Of a stretch of DNA of 64,000 bases, positions 42,187-50,224 are shown one piece after another; the first letter of the stretch is position 1; the number at the start of each line of letters is the position of its first letter. The stretch comes from Palaemon carinicauda (lineage: Eukaryota > Arthropoda > Malacostraca > Decapoda > Palaemonidae), in assembly GCF_036898095.1 (NCBI RefSeq), contig NC_090730.1:22294666-22358665 (forward strand). The letters run 5' to 3'. The notes below the pieces were generated by a model, which saw only the letters and a program-made list of their open reading frames with translations, was not told the DNA's origin and searched no databases. The position numbers were made by a program, and so were the translations under genes.

Positions 42187-42915
42187 GTACAAGGGACCTG
42201 GTCCAAGCTATTCGGGACATTTCACATAAACTTTCTAGAAGCTATGGCAGTGCTTCTTACCCTGAAGAAAGTATCCCCACGTCACTCGATCCATGTAAGG
42301 TTGGTACTGGACAGCGAGGTGGTAGTGAAATGTCTGAATCGGCGGGGATCGAGATCTCCACCTCTCAACCAGGTAATGTTAGCCATATTCCGACTGGCGG
42401 AGAAGAAGAAGTGGCACCTGTCAGCAGTTCACCTTCAAGGAGTCCGGAATGTGACCGCGGACGCTCTATCCAGGGTTACACCGATAGAGTCGGAATGGTC
42501 CCTAGACGCAGGATCATTCTCCTTCATCTCGAGTCAAGTCCCAGAACTGCAGATAAACCTCTTCGCGACGAAGGACAACAAGAAGTTGCCGAGATATGTG
42601 TCCCCGTACGAGGACCCCTTGGCGGAAGCAGTAGATGCGATGTCCCTCGATTGGAACAGATGGTCCAGGATCTACCTGTTTCCCCCTCACAATCTGATGT
42701 TGAGGGTCCTCAACAAACTGAGATCCTTCAAGGGAGTAGCAGCGATAGTGGCCCACAAGTGGCCGAACAGTGTATGGTTCCCTCTAGCTCTGGAACTACG
42801 ACTAGAGTTTCTACCACTCCCGGACCCAGTTCTGTCCCAGCAAGTCCAGAAGTCGACTGTCTACGCTTCATTACAGAAAACCCGGACCCTGCAGCTCATG
42901 ATTTTCTCTCCCTAG
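42187..42915 (+). CDS. DIRS copy B: RNase H and DLFAT-FPPF domain (+1 frame)
   Basis: Continues RNase H from the A7 run: LDSEVVVKCLNRRGS and NVTADALSRV, then NLFATKDNKKLPRYVS, LDWNRWSRIYLFPPHNLM and HKWPNSVWFP. The module occupies the position of the Dam-like methyltransferase described in DIRS elements, with FPPH/FPPF in place of a DPPY-like motif; enzymatic activity is doubtful. First ATG of this frame is at 42244. It overlaps the recombinase ORF by about 60 nt. Confidence 0.72.
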   Translation, partial: VQGTWSKLFGTFHINFLEAMAVLLTLKKVSPRHSIHVRLVLDSEVVVKCLNRRGSRSPPLNQVMLAIFRLAEKKKWHLSAVHLQGVRNVTADALSRVTPIESEWSLDAGSFSFISSQVPELQINLFATKDNKKLPRYVSPYEDPLAEAVDAMSLDWNRWSRIYLFPPHNLMLRVLNKLRSFKGVAAIVAHKWPNSVWFPLALELRLEFLPLPDPVLSQQVQKSTVYASLQKTRTLQLMIFSP

Positions 42916-43877
42916 CGGTGAAGAAGCGGTTCGGAATTTCGAAAGATAGCATCGACTTCCTGGAAGAATATAAGTGCAAGTCTACTAGAAGGCAGTACGA
43001 ATCAGCATGAAAAAAATGGGTAGCCTTTGTCAAAGACAAGAATCCGCATGAGATCTCTACGGATTTCTGCCTATCCTTCTTCATCCACCTCCACGGACAG
43101 GGGCTGGCGGCTAACACGATTTCTACATGTAAGTCGGCTCTGACAAGACCCATTCTGTATGCCTTCCAGGTAGACCTCGCTAACGAGATTTTTAACAAGA
43201 TCCCGAAGGCCTGTGCTAGGCTTAGACCTTCAGCTCCTCCAAAGCCTATTTCATGGTCTTTAGACAAAGTCCTTCATTTTGCCTCATTACTGGATAATGA
43301 GGAGTGTGCACTGAAGGATCTGACTCAAAAAGTGATCTTCCTTTTTGCTCTAGCTTCTGAGGCCAGAGTTAGTGAGATTGTAGCCCTCTCGAGAGAGGAG
43401 GGCCGGGTTCAGTTCCTGGATGGGGGAGAACTGAACCTGTTTCCGGACCCTACGTTTCTCGCTAAGAACGAGTTGCCCACCAACAGGTGGGGTCCCTGGA
43501 GAATCTGCCCTCTGAAAGAAGATGCATCTCTATGTCCCGTAGAATGCCTAAAGGTCTATCTTCGTAGAACTTCAGACTTCCATGGGGGTCAACTATTCAG
43601 AGGAGAAACATCGGGCTCGAATTTATCTTTAAATCAACTCAGGGCGAAAATTACATACTTTATTCGCAGAGCGGATCCTGACAGTTCACCCGCAGGTCAT
43701 GATCCGAGGAAAGTTGCTTCATCCTTAAACTTCTTTAACTTTATGGATTTTGAACACCTTCGTTCATACACTGGCTGGAAGTCTTCCAGGGTATTCTTTC
43801 GCCACTATGCTAAGCAAGTGGAGCAGCTAAAGAGGTCTGTGGTAGCAGTTGGTTGCGTCGTTAACCCTGTTGTTTAA
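42855..43877 (+). pseudogene. DIRS copy B: tyrosine recombinase with nonsense codon
   Basis: Recombinase domain in the RT frame. TGA at 43008-43010 replaces a tryptophan codon (TGG in copy A), truncating the protein within the N-terminal core-binding region. Downstream the frame is open to 43877 with catalytic R (ARVSEIVAL), HxxR (GHDPRKV) and Y (FFRHYAKQ) preserved. Start is approximate, since no ATG marks the domain. Confidence 0.85.
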
Positions 43878-44779
43878 CTCTGCGAGGAACAGTGGATTTA
43901 ATTGGGACTTTGATTCTCGGGTGAGTGTATAGTTATATGCGTTGCTATAACTAGAAGTGAAGGCTCTGGGAGCCCACAATGACTGTTCCGGCATTATGGT
44001 GATTGTAGCACAAGTACAGACAGGTGTGCCGAGCGTTTCTGACGCTAATGTCAGTGGCTAGTAACATGGACTCTTAACTTTCATACCTTGGTATGTGAAA
44101 AGTAACCTGATTGTTTTTCTTTCAGATAACCATATATCCATGTACTACAGTACTTGTGTAAATTGTTGGTCATCCACCTATCATATGTATATAATTGTGG
44201 TAACCATGTCTATTTATTGTTAATCAATAAACTTGTTCTCGGGAACCTTGCGTCTCCTTCACCTATATTGATTTCGTTTCAATTATTGAGCATTCAGCCT
44301 ATGTATATTAATCGGGGATATCTATAATAGCCTGTTCCTTAATGCAAGCCTTGTTGCACTGGTTTATACTTTCCTTAGCTTAAAGGGCTCCATCCTTCTC
44401 AGAGGACGGTAGCGGCAGCAAGTTTAATCCTACGCAGATATAACCTTTTGTCCAATTCTACTTCGACCAGGGGGCTGGTCGGTTTTTCCCTTGGATGCTG
44501 TAGTTCCGTAAGGACTATGCTTTACTTCATATAGAGTGAGACCACTATATTGTATCGGCTTGCGAGTGAGTCATACATAGGTATATGTACTCTTCGTTCG
44601 TTTCTAGAGTCTAGTAGGACTCCTCCCTGTAGGGGGCAGGAAGCGCTTTCATGGTTTATGATTAGTGAAAAGATGTATAACGGTAACATCTTAGGTCTTT
44701 CAGTCGAGTTGACTAAGAAACATTTCTGAGGAGTACGGCACGTATTGAGAATCCACAGATACAGTAATGCTCTGGTATA
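43878..44779 (+). other. DIRS copy B 3' non-coding region
   Basis: About 900 bp between the recombinase stop and the ICR, corresponding to 12297-13196 of copy A. It contains AATAAA at 44226-44231, a possible polyadenylation signal. No ORF. Confidence 0.6.
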
Positions 44780-44875
44780 CTTCCATCAGGACGACATGGC
44801 TTGAGCCCAAAAAACGGATTTTGAGCGAAGCGAAAAATCTATTTTTGGGTAAGATGGCCATGTCGTCCTGATGGA
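44780..44875. promoter_or_regulatory. DIRS copy B internal complementary region (ICR)
   Basis: GGCTTGAGCCCAAAAA (complement of the 5' end) is joined to ACGGATTTTGAGCGAAGCG (complement of the 3' end). The junction is cleaner than in copy A and gives the expected sequence of the circular intermediate. Confidence 0.87.
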
Positions 44876-44969
44876 CCCGCCCTGTCCCTTTTCAAAAAAA
44901 AAAAAAAAAAAAAAGAAAAGGGCTGTAGGACCCCTCCCTACATACAGTATCTGTAGCACCTCGTGTATC

Positions 44970-45357
44970 GCTACAAGGAATACAGATGGCGCCGCGAGCG
45001 GCGCAGGGCACGCTTACGAAACGGGGAGGAGAGATGCCTTACGAACGGCTCCCCCCTTTTTCTTATCGTTTTCGTTTTCTTGCCAATTGACCCCTACGAA
45101 GTGTTAACTCTATTCGGGGTATAGATTGCTATGTGGCGTGTCAAGAATACGTCCGCTGATATTTACGATATCCCTAAGGTCTTTTTTAGGGATACTCGCT
45201 CCAGGAGTTAGAATTCTGGGTACCTTAAGGTAAATTCTCTGGGAATATCGCCGTAGTTGTAATATACCCTAGGAAGCTACCTTTAAGGAACTTCCATCAG
45301 GACGACATGGCCATCTTACCCAAAAATAGATTTTTCGCTTCGCTCAAAATCCGTTTT
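44970..45357. repeat. DIRS copy B, inverted terminal repeat at the 3' end
   Basis: Reverse complement of the 5' repeat from GGAATACAGATGGCGCCG to CTTTAAGGAACTTCC, ending CGCTTCGCTCAAAATCCG, followed by a T run and the flanking LINE. Confidence 0.9.
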
Positions 45358-46200
45358 TTGTGCAATTGAAGAAAACACAGACCTAATGTGTTTTGCCAAA
45401 GTAAATTTGTTGTCGAGAATCGCAACTAAATTTTAAGAGTCAAACAGAATTAAAGAAACATCAATCCTGAGACCCGGATGTTGAGGAGCAACTGTCCTTG
45501 ACCTACAGTACTTACAATCCTACTTTGAGTTTTTTTGGATTCAACTTCATGCCCCTTAATTTTCACAATGCAATAATTTCAGCTAGATCTCTATTAAGGG
45601 ATTCAGCAACCCCAGATCTACATTCAGGAGATAGAATTGATGCAAAGAGAGTAGCATCATCTGCATAAGCAACGAGCTTGTTTTCTAGGCCAAATCATAT
45701 CATGTGTTACTGTATAGTACGAAAAGTAATGGTCTAAGAACATACCCTGAGGAACACTAGATATCAGATTCCTATACTCACTATGGTGCCCATCAACAAC
45801 AATGCTTTGTGACCTATCACTTAGAAATTCAGTGTTGATACCAAGAAACGACCCACCCACTCCCAACTGTTTGAGTTTGAAAACAAGGGCTTAATTAACT
45901 CAGTCAAAGACAACCGTAAAATCAAGGCCAGTCATACGAATTTCCTGACCACAATCAAGGGATTTCTGTACAGCATTGGAGATTGTAAGAAGGGCATCAC
46001 ATACTCCAAGGCCCTTGCAAGAGCCAAACTGCAAATTAGGGAACAGATTATTATCTTCCGCATACCTATTTAGACGTTTTGCCAAAAGACATTCAAAAAC
46101 ATTAGATAATATGGGAGCTATGAAAATTGGGCAGTAATCGGCAGGGCTAGACCTATCACAAACATATTCACCTATTGGAGTAAAATTACTAATTTAAATT
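45358..46200 (-). pseudogene. Degraded LINE, RT part
   Basis: Reading the minus strand gives RT motifs with a few frameshifts and stops: LQFGSCKGLGVCDALL, GLDFTVVFD, SVPQG and VAYADDATLFASI (near 45640-45670). The sequence breaks at the DIRS copy B end inside the segment after RT and resumes at 36562 in the same strand. 5' end is near 46200; the endonuclease and ORF1 are absent, so this LINE is 5'-truncated. Confidence 0.78.
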
Positions 46201-46479
46201 AAATTAAATTACTAATAACAAGTGTTAAAAGAACCTCTTCTTGGTAATTTGTAGAAAATAATAGAGAACTCAAGAACTAAGAAATCAGTAATCTTTATAG
46301 AAAAGAAAAACAAAGGAAAATGAACATTTGGGTCTACACCAAGTAAATATGTACAGAAAGTATTCAAAGTAACAATATAATGAAGTTACTTTTTGTATAA
46401 TCAAAATGTAGTAACTAGACAATGTTGCAAAATTGTTCCAAAATGTTATTTTCATTAGTAAAATAAATTTTTGAATATA

Positions 46480-46640
46480 CTTACCCGATGATCATGTAGC
46501 TGTCAACTCCGTTGCCCGACAGAAATCTACGGTCGGGATACGCCAGCGATCGCTATACAGGTGGGGGTGTACACAACAGCGCCATCTGTGAGTAGGTACT
46601 CAAGTACTTCTTGTCAACAAGAACTCAATTTTCTCCTCGG
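46480..46640. repeat. DIRS copy D, inverted terminal repeat (3' side)
   Basis: Reverse complement of 52770-52915 (for instance GGGGGTGTACACAACAGCGC here). Confidence 0.9.
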
Positions 46641-46682
46641 TCCACTGGTTCTCTATGGGGAGGAAGGGCGGGTCCTTAAATT

Positions 46683-46774
46683 CATGATCATCGGGTAAGT
46701 ATATTCAAAAATTTATTTTACTAATGAAAATAACATTTTTCAATATTAATCTTACCCGATGATCATGTAGCTGA
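46683..46774. promoter_or_regulatory. DIRS copy D internal complementary region (ICR)
   Basis: Complement of the left end (GGGTAAGTATATTCAAAAAT ... ACTAATGAAAATAACATTTT) runs into the complement of the right end (TTTCAATATTAATCTTACCC). The two end complements overlap on a short T/A run, so the joined circle has the sequence TTGAAAAATG. Confidence 0.9.
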
Positions 46775-47174
46775 TTCACACCCAGGGTGGTGGGTGGAGA
46801 CCAGCATACATGTTAACAAAGAAGCTAAGTATCCCGTATTTCATTTTAGCAGTTATTCAAAATAACAAACATAAAATAAATAAGTACCTGGTAAGGAAGT
46901 CGACTTGAACTATTACTCTGCCTTTTTTAAGTACGTCTTCCTTACTGAGCCTAGCGGTCCTCTTAGGATGCTGAACGACTCCTAGGTGCTGAAGTATAAA
47001 GGGCTGCAACCCATACTAAAGGACCTCATCACAACCTCTAACCTAGCCGCTTCTCAAGAAAGAATTTGACCACCCGCCAAATCAACCAGGATGCGGAAGG
47101 CTTCTTAGCCTTCCGTACAACCCAAAAAACAACAATAAAAAGTATTCAAGAGAAAGATTAAAAAGGTTATGGGA

Positions 47175-50078
47175 TTATGGGAATGTAGTGGCTGAGCCCT
47201 CACCTACTACTGCACTCGCTGCTACGAATGGTCCCAGGGTGTAGCAGTTCTCGTAAAGAGACTGGACATCTTTGAGATAGAATGATGCGAACACTGACTT
47301 GCTTCTCCAATAGGTTGCATCCATAACACTCTGCAGAGAACGGTTCTGTTTGAAGGCCACTGAAGTAGCGACAGCTCTAACTTCATGTGTCCTTACCTTC
47401 AGCAAAGCAAGGTCTTCTTCCTTCAGATGAGAATGAGCCTCTCTAATCAGAAGCCTGATGTAGTAAGAAACTGCGTTCTTAGACATCGGTAGAGAAGGCT
47501 TCTTGATAGAACACCATAAAGCTTCTGATTGTCCTCGTAATGGCTTTGACCGTCTTAAATAGTACTTAAGAGCTCTTACTGGGCAAAGTACTCTCTCTAG
47601 TTCGTTCCCCACCAAGTTGGACAGGCTTGGGATCTCGAACGACTTAGGCCAAGGACGGGAAGGAAGCTCGTTTTTAGCCAAAAAACCGAGCTGCAAGGAA
47701 CATGTAGCCGTTTTAGATGTAAAACCTATGTTCCTGCTGAAGGCGTGGATCTCACTGACTCTTTTAGCTGTTGCTAAGCAGACGAGGAAAAGAGTTTTTA
47801 ATGTGAGGTCCTTAAAAGAGGCTGATTGGAGCGGTTCAAATCTTGATGACATTAGGAACCTTAAAACCACGTCTAGGTTCCAGCCTGGTGTGGACAACCG
47901 ACGTTCCTTTGAGGTCTCAAAAGACCTAAGGAGGTCCTGTAGATCTTTGTTGGTGGAAAGATCCAAGCCTCTGTGGCGGAAGACCGCTGCCAACATACTC
48001 CTGTAACCCTTGATCGTAGGAGCTGAAAGGGATCTTACGTTCCTTAGATGTAACAGGAAGTCAGCAATCTGGGTTACAGTGGTACTGGTTGAGGAAACTG
48101 CATTCGCCTTGCACCAGCTTCGGAAGACTTCCCATTTAGACTGATAGACTCTGAGAGTGGATGTCCTCCTTGCTCTGGCAATCGCTCTGGCTGCCTCCTT
48201 CGAAAAACCTCTAGCTCTTGAGAGTCTTTCGATAGTCTGAAGGCAGTCAGACGAAGAGCGTGGAGGTTTGGGTGTACCTTCTTTACGTGAGGTTGACGCA
48301 GAAGGTCCACTCTTAGAGGAAGAGTCCTGGGAACGTCCACTAGCCATTGCAGTACCTCGGTGAACCATTCTCTCGCGGGCCAGAGGGGAGCAACCAACGT
48401 CAACCGTGTCCCTTCGTGCGAGGCGAACTTCTGAAGTACCCTGTTGACAATCTTGAACGGCGGGAACGCATACAGGTCGAGATGGGACCAATCCAGCAGA
48501 AAGGCATCCACGTGAACTGCTGCTGGGTCTGGAATCGGAGAACAATACATCGGGAGCCTCTTGGTCATCGAGGTAGCAAATAGATCTATGGTGGGCTGAC
48601 CCCACAGGGCCCATAGTCTGCTGCAAACATTCTTGTGAAGGGTCCACTCTGTGGGGATGACCTGACCCTTCCGGCTGAGGCGATCTGCCATGACATTCAT
48701 ATCGCCCTGAATGAATCTCGTTACCAACGAAAGCTTTCGATCTTTTGACCAAATGAGGAGGTCCCTTGCGATCTCGAACAACTTCCTCGAATGAGTCCCT
48801 CCTTGCTTGGAGATGTAAGCCAAGGTTGTGGTGTTGTCGGAGTTCACCTCCACCACCTTGTTTAGCTGGAGGGACTTGAAGTTTATCAAGGCCAGATGAA
48901 CTGCCAACAACTCCTTGCAATTGATGTGAAGTGTCCTTTGCTCCTGATTCCACGTGCCCGAGCATTCCTGTTCGTCCAGTGTCGCACCCCAGCCCGTGTC
49001 CGATGCGTCCGAGAAGAGACGGTGGTCGGGGGTCTGAACAGCTAATGGCAGACCTTCCTTGAGAAGAATGCTGTTCTTCCACCACGTTAGCATAGACCTC
49101 ATCTCTTCGGAAACAGGAACTGAGACCGCCTCTAGCGTCATGTCCTTTCTCCAGTGAGCAGCTAGATGATACTGAAGGGGGCGGAGGTGGAGTCTCCCTA
49201 ACTCGATGAACTGGGCCAGCGATGATAGTGTCCCTGTTAGACTCATCCACTGCCTGACCGAACATCGGTTCCTTCTCAGCATGCTCTGGATGCATTCTAG
49301 GGCTTGATTGATCCTTGGGGCCGACGGAAAAGCCCGAAAAGCTCGACTCTGAATCTCCATACCTAGATAGACAATGGTCTGGGATGGGACGAGCTGGGAC
49401 TTCTCTATATTGACCAGGAGGCCCAATTCCTTGGTCAGATCCATAGTCCATCTGAGATTCTCCAGACAGCGACGACTTGTTGGAGCTCTTAAAAGCCAGT
49501 CGTCCAAATAGAGGGAGGCTCTGATGTCTGCCAAGTGAAGGAATTTGGCAATATTCCTCATCAGTCTGGTAAACACAAGAGGTGCCGTGCTTAGGCCAAA
49601 GCACAGGGCTTGGAACTGGTACACAACCTTTCCAAAGACGAACCTTAGGAAAGGTTGGGAGTCTGGATGGATGGGGACGTGAAAGTACGCGTCTTTCAGG
49701 TCTAACGAGACCATCCAGTCCTCCTTCCTGACCGCTGCTAGGACCGACTTCGTCGTCTCCATCGTGAACGTCTGCTTGGTGACAAAAGCATTGAGAGCAC
49801 TGACGTCCAGCACCGGTCTCCAACCTCCTGTCTTCTTCGCTACCAGGAAGAGACGGTTGTAGAAGCCTGGGGATTGATGATCCCGGACTATGACCACCGC
49901 TTCCTTTTGTAGCAAGAGCGACACCTCTTGTTGCAACGCTAGCCTCTTGTCCTTCTCCTTGTAGTTGGGAGAGAGGTTGATGGGAGATGTAGCTAGAGGG
50001 GGACTGCGGCAGAACGGAATTCTGTACCCCTCTCTTAGCCACTTCACAGACTGAGCGTCTGCACCTCTGCTCTCCCAA
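47175..50078 (-). CDS. DIRS copy D: tyrosine recombinase ORF
   Basis: A 967-codon open frame, with recombinase in about the last 360 codons; the preceding ~600 codons overlap RT/RNase H in another frame. The recombinase has KWEVFRSWC and QIADFLLHLRN in its N-terminal part, then the catalytic residues R (AKRVSEIHAF), HxxR (THEVRAV) and Y (VFASFYLKD). It is in the -1 frame relative to ORF2 and overlaps its end by about 180 nt. No lesion is seen. Confidence 0.82.
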   Translation of the reverse strand: MGEQRCRRSVCEVAKRGVQNSVLPQSPSSYISHQPLSQLQGEGQEASVATRGVALATKGSGGHSPGSSIPRLLQPSLPGSEEDRRLETGAGRQCSQCFCHQADVHDGDDEVGPSSGQEGGLDGLVRPERRVLSRPHPSRLPTFPKVRLWKGCVPVPSPVLWPKHGTSCVYQTDEEYCQIPSLGRHQSLPLFGRLAFKSSNKSSLSGESQMDYGSDQGIGPPGQYREVPARPIPDHCLSRYGDSESSFSGFSVGPKDQSSPRMHPEHAEKEPMFGQAVDESNRDTIIAGPVHRVRETPPPPPSVSSSCSLEKGHDARGGLSSCFRRDEVYANVVEEQHSSQGRSAISCSDPRPPSLLGRIGHGLGCDTGRTGMLGHVESGAKDTSHQLQGVVGSSSGLDKLQVPPAKQGGGGELRQHHNLGLHLQARRDSFEEVVRDRKGPPHLVKRSKAFVGNEIHSGRYECHGRSPQPEGSGHPHRVDPSQECLQQTMGPVGSAHHRSICYLDDQEAPDVLFSDSRPSSSSRGCLSAGLVPSRPVCVPAVQDCQQGTSEVRLARRDTVDVGCSPLARERMVHRGTAMASGRSQDSSSKSGPSASTSRKEGTPKPPRSSSDCLQTIERLSRARGFSKEAARAIARARRTSTLRVYQSKWEVFRSWCKANAVSSTSTTVTQIADFLLHLRNVRSLSAPTIKGYRSMLAAVFRHRGLDLSTNKDLQDLLRSFETSKERRLSTPGWNLDVVLRFLMSSRFEPLQSASFKDLTLKTLFLVCLATAKRVSEIHAFSRNIGFTSKTATCSLQLGFLAKNELPSRPWPKSFEIPSLSNLVGNELERVLCPVRALKYYLRRSKPLRGQSEALWCSIKKPSLPMSKNAVSYYIRLLIREAHSHLKEEDLALLKVRTHEVRAVATSVAFKQNRSLQSVMDATYWRSKSVFASFYLKDVQSLYENCYTLGPFVAASAVVGEGSATTFP

Positions 50079-50224
50079 GCTTGCCAGAAGGTCTTGAGTC
50101 TGGCTCCCACTGCTGTCTGGAGAGGAAGGCAGTCAGAACTTGCCTTTTGCGGACTTGGAACCCTTCTTGGATTTGCCACGGTGACTGTCGGCACGGGTAC
50201 CTCCTCTGCTGGAGGTTCTGCCAC
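48074..50224 (-). CDS. DIRS copy D: ORF2 RT, RNase H and DLFAT domain, intact
   Basis: 716 residues. RT: LFLVAKKTGGWRPVLDVSAL (about residue 127), MVSLDLKDAYFHVPI (about 173), CFGLSTAPLVFTRL (about 210) and the catalytic SLYLDDWLL (about 238). RNase H: LFSDASDTGWGATL (about 412), EVNSDNTTTLAYIS and MNVMADRLSRKG. Then IDLFATSMTKRLPMYCS, LDWSHLDLYAFPPFKIV and APLWPAREWF. A single frame covers RT through the DLFAT domain, which is the reference for judging the frame change in family 1. ORF2 overlaps the gag end. Confidence 0.88.
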   Translation of the reverse strand: MAEPPAEEVPVPTVTVANPRRVPSPQKASSDCLPLQTAVGARLKTFWQAWESRGADAQSVKWLREGYRIPFCRSPPLATSPINLSPNYKEKDKRLALQQEVSLLLQKEAVVIVRDHQSPGFYNRLFLVAKKTGGWRPVLDVSALNAFVTKQTFTMETTKSVLAAVRKEDWMVSLDLKDAYFHVPIHPDSQPFLRFVFGKVVYQFQALCFGLSTAPLVFTRLMRNIAKFLHLADIRASLYLDDWLLRAPTSRRCLENLRWTMDLTKELGLLVNIEKSQLVPSQTIVYLGMEIQSRAFRAFPSAPRINQALECIQSMLRRNRCSVRQWMSLTGTLSSLAQFIELGRLHLRPLQYHLAAHWRKDMTLEAVSVPVSEEMRSMLTWWKNSILLKEGLPLAVQTPDHRLFSDASDTGWGATLDEQECSGTWNQEQRTLHINCKELLAVHLALINFKSLQLNKVVEVNSDNTTTLAYISKQGGTHSRKLFEIARDLLIWSKDRKLSLVTRFIQGDMNVMADRLSRKGQVIPTEWTLHKNVCSRLWALWGQPTIDLFATSMTKRLPMYCSPIPDPAAVHVDAFLLDWSHLDLYAFPPFKIVNRVLQKFASHEGTRLTLVAPLWPAREWFTEVLQWLVDVPRTLPLRVDLLRQPHVKKVHPNLHALRLTAFRLSKDSQELEVFRRRQPERLPEQGGHPLSESISLNGKSSEAGARRMQFPQPVPL

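Larger units (their letters stand above)
36563..45357 (+). mobile_element. DIRS-like retrotransposon family 1, copy B
   Basis: An 8.8-kb copy, plus strand, so antisense to the LRR gene in whose intron 2 it lies. Order: 5' terminal repeat (36563-36915), 2.2-kb leader, gag (39119-41074), RT (40977-42186), RNase H/DLFAT (42187-42915), recombinase (about 42855-43877), internal complementary region (44780-44875) and 3' terminal repeat (44970-45357). Inserted into a LINE whose two halves flank it. Nearly identical to copy A. One nonsense codon (43008-43010) interrupts the recombinase. Confidence 0.93.
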
